NCBI RefSeq assembly: GCF_014174155.1
Contig: NZ_JABEQM010000003.1
Location: 186,001-250,000 of the forward strand
Source of the DNA: Gluconacetobacter tumulisoli
GTDB taxonomy: Bacteria; Pseudomonadota; Alphaproteobacteria; Acetobacterales; Acetobacteraceae
Direction: 5' to 3'
DNA length: 64,000 nt
The notes under the pieces are model-generated. The model saw only the letters and a program-made list of their open reading frames with translations. It ran no database searches and was not told where the DNA came from. Positions 54,069 to 63,272 of the stretch are shown here, in pieces; positions within the stretch are counted from its first letter, which is position 1; the number at the start of each line of letters is the position of its first letter. A program made the translations under genes and the position numbers.

Positions 54069-55258
54069 ACGGTTCCGGCTTGCGGGTAGACGGTCGGATG
54101 CCTGTGCGGCACCGGGGAAGGGGATGACGCGGCGCGAACGCGCGCCGACGACAGGAGATCGCGCGAAAGCGCGACATGCCGCGCGACGTAGGCGCGGGAA
54201 TTCAGGCTGTCGCGCATCCGTTGCTGCGCATGGGCGACCATCGTGGCCTGGGCGGCCGGATCCGCCGCCAGTTCGGTGATGGCGCGCGCCAGGGCCGGTG
54301 CGTCGCCGACCGGCACATAGCGGATCGCGTCGTCGCCGAAATAATGGCGCAGCCCCCCCACGTCGGTGGCGATGACCGGCACCCCGCGCGCCGTCGCTTC
54401 CTGAATGGCCGTGATGCCCGACGCATGCTGGTTGGGACCGACCGGCACGACGACCAGGTCCGCCTGGTCGTACAGATCGAACAGCTCCGTATTGTTCGAC
54501 AGCGTCGCCAGCGTCACATGTGCCGCCGTGGCAAGCGTCCGGCGTGCCGCACGGTCGGTGGTCGCGACGGTGACCTGGCAGGGAAGGTCCGACGTCGCCT
54601 GCAGCAGCGTGGTCCAGTCGCGGTGCCGGTCATTGCCCAGGGACAGGACGCGGACCGGCGTGCCCGGTGCCGGACTGTGCGGGGGGCGGGCAATCATCTC
54701 GTCGATCCTGATGCCGAATTCCATCAGCACCACGCGCTGGTCGGGAAACAGACTTGCCGCCTGGGCCATGTTGCAGGGGGACAGGAAGGTCAGGATATCA
54801 GCCCGGGACAGGAGATTGCGGAACACGAAGCGATTTTTCCGCGATTCCGTCGACCAGCGATCGATCAGCCAGACGCTTTGCGCGATCGTCCGGGGATGCC
54901 GGCGCCGCGGAAAGAGGCGCAGCAGCAACTGAACCGCCAGGGACTGGGATTCGGTATGGGTCCAGACGACGTCGCTTGCGAAGATGGCGGCACGGTTTCG
55001 CCAGGCATGAATGAAATCGAAGCCCAGCAGCAGGCGTACGGAATAGCGGACGAGGCGGCCGGGAACCCCTTCCGGCGCGTCTTCGGACTGGGTGACGGTG
55101 AAACCGGGTTCGGAGGCGCGCAGATAGCCGTATGCGTATTCCTCATTCAGGCCGAGGATGCGTCCCTCCTGCCACCGCGCATGCCATGTCGTGGCCCCAT
55201 AGCCGTAGCTGAGTTGCACGAAGGCGCGTATGGGCTGGCCGGCGTCATTCATCGCCAT
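54065..55258 (-). CDS. GT-B glycosyltransferase (family 4-like)
   Basis: A 397-residue GT-B enzyme. The C-terminal donor domain has VRVLSLGNDRHRDW, LYDQADLVVVPVGPNQHASG and the nucleotide-sugar loop TAIQEATARGVPVIATDVGG. The N-terminal domain is divergent, with a GYGATTWHARW sequence. The start at 55258 is set by GGAAAGGA six bases upstream, giving 20 bp after the secreted-protein gene; the longer frame would overlap it. It belongs to the same leftward exopolysaccharide run. Confidence 0.82.
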   Translation of the reverse strand: MAMNDAGQPIRAFVQLSYGYGATTWHARWQEGRILGLNEEYAYGYLRASEPGFTVTQSEDAPEGVPGRLVRYSVRLLLGFDFIHAWRNRAAIFASDVVWTHTESQSLAVQLLLRLFPRRRHPRTIAQSVWLIDRWSTESRKNRFVFRNLLSRADILTFLSPCNMAQAASLFPDQRVVLMEFGIRIDEMIARPPHSPAPGTPVRVLSLGNDRHRDWTTLLQATSDLPCQVTVATTDRAARRTLATAAHVTLATLSNNTELFDLYDQADLVVVPVGPNQHASGITAIQEATARGVPVIATDVGGLRHYFGDDAIRYVPVGDAPALARAITELAADPAAQATMVAHAQQRMRDSLNSRAYVARHVALSRDLLSSARVRAASSPSPVPHRHPTVYPQAGTV

Positions 55259-55278
55259 GTAATGTCCTTTCCGACAGG

Positions 55279-55713
55279 TCAGAAAACCCCGACGCTGACA
55301 ATCGCCAGGTTTCGTGCGGCCATACGTCCGATCTGGGCTGCACGGGCGGTGGCCGCAGTCGCCCGGTTCCCGGACTGGCGGCAATAGTTGCCTTCCAGAT
55401 TCAGATGCAGGCCGTAGCGCGCGTTGACCGTCCTGCCGAACCGTCCGCTATATGCCCGGGCCGCCATGAAGGACCCCGAGCTCAGCCGGGTCACGCCGCT
55501 GACATACAGGGCGTCCCCGCTCGGGACGCTGCACCAGATGACCGTGGGCGGCCGCATCGGCTGCGCGGCCAGGTCCGGGCCCGGGTCGTCCTGTGCGACG
55601 GCGGGACGGCAGGTCACGGCGGCAAGCAGGGCAAGGCCGCACAGCACCGTCCCGCGGTGCGCCGCCAGGCCGGGTATCGTCGCGCGGCGCCTGAAGGGGG
55701 AAGCGGACTGCAT
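55279..55713 (-). CDS. Small secreted protein of unknown function
   Basis: A 144-residue protein with a long positively charged signal sequence (RRRATIPGLAAHRG, then VLCGLALLAAVTCRPAVAQ) and a small mature domain (about 100 residues) containing two Cys (WCSVPSG and GNYCRQSG) and a GRTVNARYGLHLNLEG strand pair. I do not recognise the family. The position between the GumC-like and glycosyltransferase genes suggests a periplasmic accessory of polymer export. The start at 55713 has GGAGG five bases upstream. Confidence 0.6.
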   Translation of the reverse strand: MQSASPFRRRATIPGLAAHRGTVLCGLALLAAVTCRPAVAQDDPGPDLAAQPMRPPTVIWCSVPSGDALYVSGVTRLSSGSFMAARAYSGRFGRTVNARYGLHLNLEGNYCRQSGNRATAATARAAQIGRMAARNLAIVSVGVF

Positions 55714-55782
55714 GGATGCCTCCGGCCTGCCGTAGTCGGGTGCCTGTCTGGTCGTGCTCATCGCCGCCCGATGCCTCCTGGC

Positions 55783-58005
55783 CTAGGATGTCAGCAGGCC
55801 GTACTGGCTGTAGATGCCGAGCTGGCGCCTCTCGGACCCTTCGAGCCCGCGTGAGGGCACCTGCGTCAGCACGCCGCCCAGAACGCGGGCGTCGTAGGCG
55901 TGCAGGATCCGCATGCCTTCGGCCAGCGCCGACGGTGCCGTCAGTCCCCATTTGACGACCATCACGACGCCGTCGGTCTGCTGCGCCAGGACGGCGGCGT
56001 CGGGGAAAGCCAGGACGGGGGGCGTATCCAGGATGATCATGTCGTAGTGCGGCGAGAACTGCGCCAGGATCCGGCTGAGTTCCAGCGGCGAGACCATCGC
56101 GCAATTGCGTTCGTTCCGGGGCCGAAGGGTCAGGATGTCCACCCCCGGCAGCACGTCGCGGGTCAGGCCGCCCGACGCGGGGTTGAGCGGAAGGGTATTG
56201 TCGCCCGGACGGTCGGACCTGCCCACGACCGCCAGCGCCGAGGGGTTGCGCGTGTCGCAATCGATGACCAGCGCGCGCTGCAGGTCCCGGCCCGTATTGG
56301 CCGCCAGGGACACGGCGAAGGTCGTCTTGCCTTCCCCGGGGCTGGCCGACGTGACGAGCACCACCTTCGCCCGGAAGCGGCTGTGGCCGAAGCACAGGAT
56401 GCTGCGGATGGCTTCGATCGTCTCGACATAGGCCGAGGATGCCCCTCCGGAACGGTAATGCCGTGCCAGGCCGCCGCTCAACGCCGGGACGAGGCCCAGG
56501 GTGAACAGGCCGGGCACCGAGTCCAGCTGGGACGTACTGCGGATGCCGTTGCGGATCCGGTCGATCACCAGGGCCGCCCCCGTGCCGAGCATCAGCGAAA
56601 ACAGGAAGGTAATGGCCATGTATTGCAGGCGCGGCGGTCCGGCGAAGCCCAGGGGGGTCTCGGCACGCGAAATCAGGTCGGCTTCCGGTTCCTGCAACTG
56701 CGCCTGCGTCGATGTCTGGGCGAACCGGCCCAGATAGTCCTGATAGACGACGCGCGCGGCATTGGCCTCGCTTTCAAGCTGGCGCAGGCCGACATTCGCC
56801 TGGTTTTCGCTGGTGACCTGGCGCTGCAAGGCGTCCACGGCGCGGCTCAGCGCCGCGACGCGGGCCTCGGCGGCGCTGACGTCCTTGGCGATGCTGTCGG
56901 CGATCCTGGCGGTGGCCATGCCGATCTGGCGCTGGACCTGTGCCTCGCCCGCCTGCGCCGCCTTCAGCTCGGGATTGCCGTCCAGATAGGACTGGCTGAG
57001 GGTGGCGACGTGGCTGCTCAGCTGGGCGTGCTGCGTCTGGAGCTGCTGGATCAGCGGGGCCGCCACGACTTCGGGAAGATTGCCCAGCGTGCCGTTCCGC
57101 GCGGCTTCGCGGACTTCCATGTAGCGCGAGCGCTTTTCCTCCAGAATTCCCTGCGCGACGGTCAGTTCCTGGTTCATGTGCATGAGCTGCTGGTCCGCGA
57201 CGGTCGACATGTCCGCGCCGCCGCCGCCCGGGCCGGGCTGCTGTTCCATCCGTGCCGAAATCAGCCCGTTATGTTCGCGGAAGGCCTCGACCGCCTGCTC
57301 CGCCTTGCGCAGCCGTTCGCGCAGGGGCACGATCTGTTCGTCCAGCAGGGCGTTCGCCCGCCACGTCGCCGCGACCTTCATCTGGCGCCGGAAATCGAAA
57401 TAGACGTCGGCATAGGCATTGGCGATCCGTGCGCTGGAGATTGGATCGGCGGTCTTGGCCGTGATCGTGATGATGTAGGATCGCCCGTCATTGAGGACGG
57501 TCACCTTGTTGGCCAGCATCATGGCCGTGGCCTGGAGGCGCTGGGCCGGCGTCATGGGTTTCGCCGGCGGGGGCGGCTGGCCGATGATCGTGAACACGGT
57601 GTTCATGATCCTCGCCTTGAGAGGAACGTGGGTGAGCGCATCGCGGAATTCCGGATCGTCCACCAGGTGAAGCTGGCTTGCCACGGCAGTCGCGATCGAG
57701 GTGCTGCGCAGGATGCCGACCTGGGTATTGATCGCCACCGTATCGACGTCTGCACCCGAGGTGGTGGCCTGCAGGTCACGGAACGGCGTCTGACGCGTGC
57801 CGACCATCAGGACGGAGGATGCCGTGTAGTACGGCTTCATCTGCTTGATGGCGAACCCGGCTGGAAGGCTGATTCCCAGGGTAATCAGGGCGACCGTAAG
57901 GCGATGACGGCCGACAGCGCCGAAAACCTGCGTGGGGGATGCCTGCTGGCTGGCGGAATGGTCTGCCGGCAGGCCACTCAGAGACGCTAGCTGGAGCTGG
58001 TTCAT
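55783..58005 (-). CDS. gumC: GumC/Wzc-type polysaccharide co-polymerase with ATPase domain
   Basis: A 740-residue inner-membrane protein. The Wzz domain is bounded by two hydrophobic segments (LTVALITLGISLPAGFAIKQ near the start and YMAITFLFSLMLGTGAALVI near residue 510). Between them lie long coiled coils. The C-terminal BY-kinase-like domain has Walker A TSASPGEGKTTFAVS, VIDCDTRNPSA and MIILDTPPVLAF. The C-terminus (GIYSQYGLLTS) has only two tyrosines, so a Tyr-cluster phosphorelay is weak. It controls chain length and export with the GumB-like protein. The family is widespread in acetan/xanthan-type loci. Confidence 0.9.
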   Translation of the reverse strand: MNQLQLASLSGLPADHSASQQASPTQVFGAVGRHRLTVALITLGISLPAGFAIKQMKPYYTASSVLMVGTRQTPFRDLQATTSGADVDTVAINTQVGILRSTSIATAVASQLHLVDDPEFRDALTHVPLKARIMNTVFTIIGQPPPPAKPMTPAQRLQATAMMLANKVTVLNDGRSYIITITAKTADPISSARIANAYADVYFDFRRQMKVAATWRANALLDEQIVPLRERLRKAEQAVEAFREHNGLISARMEQQPGPGGGGADMSTVADQQLMHMNQELTVAQGILEEKRSRYMEVREAARNGTLGNLPEVVAAPLIQQLQTQHAQLSSHVATLSQSYLDGNPELKAAQAGEAQVQRQIGMATARIADSIAKDVSAAEARVAALSRAVDALQRQVTSENQANVGLRQLESEANAARVVYQDYLGRFAQTSTQAQLQEPEADLISRAETPLGFAGPPRLQYMAITFLFSLMLGTGAALVIDRIRNGIRSTSQLDSVPGLFTLGLVPALSGGLARHYRSGGASSAYVETIEAIRSILCFGHSRFRAKVVLVTSASPGEGKTTFAVSLAANTGRDLQRALVIDCDTRNPSALAVVGRSDRPGDNTLPLNPASGGLTRDVLPGVDILTLRPRNERNCAMVSPLELSRILAQFSPHYDMIILDTPPVLAFPDAAVLAQQTDGVVMVVKWGLTAPSALAEGMRILHAYDARVLGGVLTQVPSRGLEGSERRQLGIYSQYGLLTS

Positions 58006-58081
58006 GGCATGATCTCTCGCGTCAGGGCAAAGGGGAGATGGCAATGGATCCGGGTGTCGAGGCGTCGTGCGAGGGCTGGTC

Positions 58082-59566
58082 CTAGCGGGCCCCGTTCTGG
58101 AACAGGACGGCGGGCACGGTCTTGGCCAGGATGACGACGTCGTTCCACAGGCTCCAGTTCCGGACATACCAATTGTCCAGCTGTACCCGCCGGGGATAGG
58201 ACGTGTCGCTGCGGCCGCTGACCTGCCACAGGCCGGTAATGCCGGGGCGGATCGCCTGGTAGTATTCTATGTCGTCGCCGTAATGATCCTGTTCGGCCTC
58301 GACGATCGGCCGGGGGCCGACGAGGCTCATTTCCAGGCGAAGCACGTTCAGGAGCTGCGGCAGTTCATCCAGGCTGGTCTTGCGCAGGAAACGGCCGATC
58401 GTCGTGATCCGTGGATCGTTCGTCAGCTTGCGCGATGCCGCCCATTCCGCCGCCGCCTGGGGGTCGCGCGCCAGCAGGTCGGCCAGGATATGGTCCGCAT
58501 TCTGCGCCATCGAACGGAATTTGAGGCATCGGAAGGTGCGCCCGTTCCGCCCGATGCGAAGATGGCCGAACGTCGCAGATCCCCCGTCGAGTCGCACCAG
58601 CACGTAGAGCATGACAAAGAGCGGCAGCGTCAGCAGCAGGAGAACGGATGCCACGGTAACGTCGAACGCGATTTTCGTCGCCCGATGGAAGGGCTGGTCC
58701 AGGCTGCTGCGGAAGGTCAGCATCATGGTATCGTGGCTGAAATAGCAAAGACGTTCATGATCGAGGGGAACGCCGGCCATCTGCGGCACCAGCGAGAACG
58801 GAACCCGTCCGCGCGTGACCCGGGAAATGACCGCGCGCCCGGTATCGTCGTTGGCGTCGACCGCCAGGACCAGCCGTGCCGCGCCATAGCGTGTCAGCAG
58901 GACGCGCGTCAGATGGGCCGGGGCCACGCGCAGCAGCGTATCCGACGAGACGCAGCCGACCGATCGCAGGCCGGGCAGCCGCTCGCTGGAAAAGGCTTCG
59001 ACGGCGCGGGCGCATGTGTCCGGGTTTCCGACCAGCAGAACCGGCAATTGCCATATCCCAAAGAAATGCAGGATATGTTTGGTGGTCTGGCGGAAGGAGA
59101 TCGCCAGAATGGAAAACAGTGTCCATTGTTCGATCAGCGGAAGGGCCGCTCCGGCCGGCCACAGGGGGAACCATATCCCCGATGTCGCCACCATCACGGC
59201 GAGGGTTGCCGCGATGATCTGCGGCACCTCGCTCAGGAACGGAAGGCGGTCGCGGTAATGGCCCTTCTTGGAAAAATAAACTGTCAGGCCGGCGAACATG
59301 AAGATGGACAGCCAGAGCCCCCTGGTGCCCGCCATGGGATCGGCGGGCGCCGCGTGCAATCCGGACATCACGTGAACGGTGGCGGTGGCGATGGAGAACG
59401 CCATGACGTCGCCAAGCATCAGAGCATATATCGACAAATAACGAAAAGACGGGACATGTGATGGAATAAGCGGCTGAGGGGGGTCGGCGGCAAGAATGTT
59501 GCTGTCTTCCGTCCGGCCAGCAGCGTTCGGCATTCCAATAACTATGCTGGAAATCTGCGTAGTCAT
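58082..59566 (-). CDS. gumD: GumD/AceA-type undecaprenyl-phosphate glucose phosphotransferase
   Basis: A 494-residue polyisoprenyl-phosphate hexose-1-phosphate transferase. Five hydrophobic segments are visible, and a C-terminal catalytic domain has KFRSMAQNAD, RKTSLDELPQLLNVLRLEM and SLVGPRPIVEAEQDHY, ending RPGITGLWQVSGRSD. It starts repeat-unit assembly by placing glucose-1-phosphate on undecaprenyl phosphate. First gene of the leftward run, with a 248-bp AT-rich divergent promoter region shared with the outer-membrane protein gene. Confidence 0.92.
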   Translation of the reverse strand: MTTQISSIVIGMPNAAGRTEDSNILAADPPQPLIPSHVPSFRYLSIYALMLGDVMAFSIATATVHVMSGLHAAPADPMAGTRGLWLSIFMFAGLTVYFSKKGHYRDRLPFLSEVPQIIAATLAVMVATSGIWFPLWPAGAALPLIEQWTLFSILAISFRQTTKHILHFFGIWQLPVLLVGNPDTCARAVEAFSSERLPGLRSVGCVSSDTLLRVAPAHLTRVLLTRYGAARLVLAVDANDDTGRAVISRVTRGRVPFSLVPQMAGVPLDHERLCYFSHDTMMLTFRSSLDQPFHRATKIAFDVTVASVLLLLTLPLFVMLYVLVRLDGGSATFGHLRIGRNGRTFRCLKFRSMAQNADHILADLLARDPQAAAEWAASRKLTNDPRITTIGRFLRKTSLDELPQLLNVLRLEMSLVGPRPIVEAEQDHYGDDIEYYQAIRPGITGLWQVSGRSDTSYPRRVQLDNWYVRNWSLWNDVVILAKTVPAVLFQNGAR

Positions 59567-59814
59567 AATACATCCCCGTATTGAAATATGAAAATAAAAT
59601 ACAAATCGTCAAAAAAACGGAGACAAAATAAATTACGTGGTAAAAAATTCGTAAATAAATATGATTTTTTAATATTCCGCGTCGTGTCAATATATGTCGC
59701 GTGATCAGAGTGCGCTATACGCGGGATATACGCCAAAGTTTCACGGTAACTCGTAATAAAATAAAGAACCTGGCCGAATGAAGAAACACGATAATGTGAT
59801 GGTATCGGGAGGCG
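59567..59814. promoter_or_regulatory. AT-rich divergent promoter region of the exopolysaccharide locus
   Basis: 248 bp, conspicuously AT-rich against GC-rich neighbours, between the gumD-like gene (leftward) and the outer-membrane protein gene (rightward). No single operator is evident. It must contain both promoters and is a likely target for a silencer or second-messenger-responsive regulator; that is inference. Confidence 0.5.
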
Positions 59815-59820
59815 GTGGCA

Positions 59821-61266
59821 TTGCAAATAAAGCTGGCTAAGAGGGATGCGTTTTCTCTAGATAGATACTGCGTTTCTAATAAAAAACATAATTCTGGAAA
59901 TCGTCGAGGCACATCGACCTCTGCCAAAAACCGTCACATTGCAAGGCTTCCGGTGCGAACAACCTTACCTGTCAGTCTGGGTCTGATCGTCGTTGTCCCT
60001 TTGTTCCTGCCGGATATCGCATCCGCACAGGTGATCGACGCATATTTTCCACCCTTGGGAACGGGATTCGGCGACCTGACGACCGAGCCGGAGCAGGTGC
60101 GGACGCTGGAACATTATGCGCCGCAGGGGCTGCGCTACGGGCCTGTCCAGCTCGATGCTTCCGGCACCGAAAGCGTCGGGTATGACAACAATGCCGATCG
60201 CCTGGCGAACGGCCGCGGCAGTGCCGTCGTTACCTCCAGTGGCAGGGCGTCGGCCGTGGCCCGGTGGCAGCGCGATCAGGTTCACGCCGACATGAGCGTC
60301 GACGATTTTCGATTTATCTCCCAACCGATCCAGAACCGCACCAACTGGACGGTCGCCGCAGGTGGAACGCACGATTTCGGCCATGACCAGCTGGGTGTGG
60401 CGTACACGCATCTGTCGCTTGTCCAGACGCCCGTGGATCTTGGTGCCCTGGGCCTGAGTCAACCCGTGCCGTACCAGTATGATACTGCCCGGATAAGCTA
60501 CACGGCCACGACCCATGGCCGTTTCAGCTTCATTCCCGAAGCCCAGCTCAGCCGCTTTCATTTCGGGCGGATCGATCCGTCGCCGATGCAGATCGACCAG
60601 AGCTACCGTAACCGCGCGGTGATTACCGAGGGCATTACGGGACGGTACGAACTGGCACAGGGCCGGCAGATCCTGGTTATGCTGCAGGGAACCGAGATCC
60701 GGTACATGAGCGGCAACATGGGACTTCCCACCCGCGATTCGAACGGTGCGTCGGGAATGGTGGGCATGGATTTCGGCCTGTCCGGACCGCTTCGTTTCCG
60801 GGCGCTGGTCGGATATCAGACCAGGCAGTACCGTTCGTCCGTGTTCGGCCATATCTCGTCCCCGATGGCGGAGGCCGAACTGGGGTGGAGCCCGACGCGA
60901 CTGACGATGGCGACGCTGACGGTGCGCCATGGAATCGAGGACAGCGCCTTCGAAAATGTCGTGGGTTTCAGCTATACGTCGGCCGACATCGGGGTGCGCC
61001 ACGCCTATAGCCGTAATATCGTGCTGATGGCCCATGCCGCCCTTCAGAAGGCGGATTATCCCCGGACGCCGGAGGCCCTGAACAATACCGTCCTGACCCA
61101 GGTCGGCGCGAACCAGGCGCTCTACAGCGTCGGGGTCGGGGCAAACTGGCTGATGAACCGTCATATCAGCTGGACGTTCAATTACAACTTTTCCAGCCAG
61201 CATACGGTGGGGGCGGGGAGTTTCCCCGACCATACCGTCATGCTCGGCCTGCGCTTCTCGCTCTAG
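59821..61266 (+). CDS. Outer-membrane beta-barrel protein of exopolysaccharide locus
   Basis: About 481 residues. A hydrophobic signal segment (TTLPVSLGLIVVVPLFLP) ends in IASAQ, preceded by an unusually long N-region of about 45 residues. The mature part is strand-rich and ends LGLRFSL, as in beta-barrel porin 2/exopolysaccharide outer-membrane proteins. GGGAGG lies eight bases before a TTG at 59821; a GTG at 59815 is the alternative. It may form or support the outer-membrane exit for the polymer together with the GumB-like lipoprotein 26 bp downstream. Confidence 0.7.
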   Translation: MQIKLAKRDAFSLDRYCVSNKKHNSGNRRGTSTSAKNRHIARLPVRTTLPVSLGLIVVVPLFLPDIASAQVIDAYFPPLGTGFGDLTTEPEQVRTLEHYAPQGLRYGPVQLDASGTESVGYDNNADRLANGRGSAVVTSSGRASAVARWQRDQVHADMSVDDFRFISQPIQNRTNWTVAAGGTHDFGHDQLGVAYTHLSLVQTPVDLGALGLSQPVPYQYDTARISYTATTHGRFSFIPEAQLSRFHFGRIDPSPMQIDQSYRNRAVITEGITGRYELAQGRQILVMLQGTEIRYMSGNMGLPTRDSNGASGMVGMDFGLSGPLRFRALVGYQTRQYRSSVFGHISSPMAEAELGWSPTRLTMATLTVRHGIEDSAFENVVGFSYTSADIGVRHAYSRNIVLMAHAALQKADYPRTPEALNNTVLTQVGANQALYSVGVGANWLMNRHISWTFNYNFSSQHTVGAGSFPDHTVMLGLRFSL

Positions 61267-61292
61267 CCCTCATAAACGGGAGCACACGAAGA

Positions 61293-61877
61293 ATGCTGAT
61301 GACCTGCTTCATGCGCCATCGGTTCGCCGGCCAGACCGTCCTTCTCGGCATGGCCGCGATCCTGGCCGGGTGCTCGGCTGGATCCGATCTTCAGCCCCTG
61401 CCGGCCTACGATCCGAACCAGTACAAGCTGGGCGTCGATGACGAGATCAGGGTCATCACCTATGGGCAGGACCAGCTGACATCGGACTTCCGGGTCGACA
61501 GCAACGGGAAGATCGCCTTTCCCCTGACCGGTGCGCTGCAGGCCGAAGGGCTGACGACGGCCCAGTTCGCGGCCGAGATCACGACCGCGCTGGAGAAGGC
61601 GCGCATGGTGCGCGAGCCCCATGTCTCGGTCGAGGTCACGTCCTACAGGCTGGTGTCCCTGCTGGGCGAGGTGGCGCGTCCCGGCCAGTATCCCTATCAG
61701 CCTTTCATGACGATGCTGACCGCGGTCGCCGCTGCGGGCGGATTTACTTATCGGGCCCTGGAACAAAGGGCCTATGTCGTGCGTCAGGAAGGTGATCATA
61801 CGGTGGTGGGACGCATGGCGCCGCAGGATTATGTGAAGCCCGGCGACGTCATCAAGATCTATGAACGCCATTTCTGA
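61293..61877 (+). CDS. gumB: GumB/Wza-type polysaccharide export lipoprotein
   Basis: A 194-residue protein with a lipoprotein signal (FLGMAAILAGC-type lipobox LAGCSAG at about residue 28). The polysaccharide export motif DEIRVITYGQDQLTSDFRVD and one SLBB-like domain (VSLLGEVARPGQYPYQPF) follow. It is much shorter than Wza and matches the compact GumB form, which needs partners for the outer-membrane passage. It is followed by GT4 and polymerase genes in the same direction. Confidence 0.9.
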   Translation: MLMTCFMRHRFAGQTVLLGMAAILAGCSAGSDLQPLPAYDPNQYKLGVDDEIRVITYGQDQLTSDFRVDSNGKIAFPLTGALQAEGLTTAQFAAEITTALEKARMVREPHVSVEVTSYRLVSLLGEVARPGQYPYQPFMTMLTAVAAAGGFTYRALEQRAYVVRQEGDHTVVGRMAPQDYVKPGDVIKIYERHF

Positions 61878-62005
61878 CCGTCGTCCCGGAGCGGCATGAC
61901 GGTATTTTTGCGGTTTGGGCATGTGACCCATCATGTGTGCGATCTGCATGGTGCAGCGGCAGGTGCCGGAAAGCCACATGATCGGTCGTGACATGGGGGT
62001 GTATC

Positions 62006-63214
62006 GTGACGGTCATGCAGCCTGATCCAAACGTCGCGCCTGTCGTGAAGGTCGCGATCGTCCATGAATGGCTGGAGCATTTTGCCGGGTCCGAGCGGGT
62101 GGTCGAGCAGCTTCTGCTTATCTTTCCGCAGGCGGAACTGTTCGCTATCGTCGATTTCATGCCGGCGTCCGAGCGGGGGATGCTTGGCGGGCGCAAGGTC
62201 ACGACCAGCTTCATCCAGCGGCTGCCCTTCGCGCGGAAGCTGTTCCGGAATTATCTCGGCCTGATGCCCATCGCGGTGGAACAACTCGACCTTTCGGGAT
62301 TCGACCTGATCATTTCCAGTAACCATGCCGTGGCCAAGGGGGTCATTACCGGTCCCGACCAGATCCATGTCAGCTACGTGCACTCGCCCATGCGCTATGC
62401 CTGGGACATGCAGGCCGCCTATCTGCGGCAGGGGGGAATGGAGCGCGGGCTGAAGGGCCTGTTCGCGCGCTGGCTGCTGCATCGGCTCAGGAACTGGGAC
62501 GTGCGATCGGCCAGCGGCGTCGACATGTTCGTTGCCAATTCCCACTACATTCGTCGCCGGATCCGCAAGGTGTACCGGCGCGAGGCGGCCGTCGTCTATC
62601 CCCCGGTCGACATTTCACGCTTCCAGGTGGCGCAGCGCCAGCGCGACGCCTTTGTCGTGGTATCCCGTCTTGTACCGTACAAGCGTGTCGACCTGGTGGT
62701 CGAGGCCTTCGTGCGGATGCCGCATCGCACGCTGATCGTGGTGGGGGACGGTCCGGAGCGGGACCGCATCGCAGCCCTGGCGGCGGGTGCGCCGAACATC
62801 ACGATGCGCGGCAAGGTGCCGCATGACGAATTGCTGGAGCTGATGCAGGGCGCGCGCGCGTTCGTCTTCGCGGCGGAAGAGGATTTCGGCATCGCGATGG
62901 TGGAAGCCCAGGCGTGCGGCACGCCCCTGATCGCGTTCGGGCGTGGGGGGGCGCTGGATATCGTGCGCGGCGTGGAGGACGCCGGCGGCCCGACGGGCCT
63001 GCTGTTCGATCGCCAGACGTCGGACGCCATTGTCGATGCGGTGGAACGGTTCGCGGTGCTGGCCCCCCTGATGACACCGGAAATATGCCGGGCGAATGCC
63101 CTGCGCTTTTCCGAAGAGGCATTCCGCGATTCGATGCGCGAGGTGGTGGAGCGGGTCTTGTCGGATGACACCCGATCCATCCCGGCGCAAACGGCGAGCC
63201 GCAACACCGATTGA
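62006..63214 (+). CDS. Family 4 glycosyltransferase (GumH/AceC-like)
   Basis: A 402-residue GT-B enzyme. N-terminal VAIVHEWLEHFAGSERVVEQ, VSYVHSPMRYAWDMQ, VYPPVDISRF, VVSRLVPYKRVDLVVEAF, and the EX7E element EEDFGIAMVE are those of GT4 mannosyl- or glucosyltransferases. The GumH/AceC mannosyltransferase group is one candidate. A GGGGG run lies six bases before the GTG at 62006, which is chosen; other in-frame starts are GTG 61988 and ATG 62015. Confidence 0.85.
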   Translation: MTVMQPDPNVAPVVKVAIVHEWLEHFAGSERVVEQLLLIFPQAELFAIVDFMPASERGMLGGRKVTTSFIQRLPFARKLFRNYLGLMPIAVEQLDLSGFDLIISSNHAVAKGVITGPDQIHVSYVHSPMRYAWDMQAAYLRQGGMERGLKGLFARWLLHRLRNWDVRSASGVDMFVANSHYIRRRIRKVYRREAAVVYPPVDISRFQVAQRQRDAFVVVSRLVPYKRVDLVVEAFVRMPHRTLIVVGDGPERDRIAALAAGAPNITMRGKVPHDELLELMQGARAFVFAAEEDFGIAMVEAQACGTPLIAFGRGGALDIVRGVEDAGGPTGLLFDRQTSDAIVDAVERFAVLAPLMTPEICRANALRFSEEAFRDSMREVVERVLSDDTRSIPAQTASRNTD

Positions 63215-63272
63215 CCATGGTGTAACCCAGTCCCTCTTCATGGGGCCTTTTTCATGATCGGAGGCCGCCGCC

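Noticed and set aside
59563-59826. 87-codon minus-strand frame in the divergent exopolysaccharide promoter region
   Set aside because: AT-rich intergenic DNA with a residue mix expected by chance; it also overlaps the gumD start.
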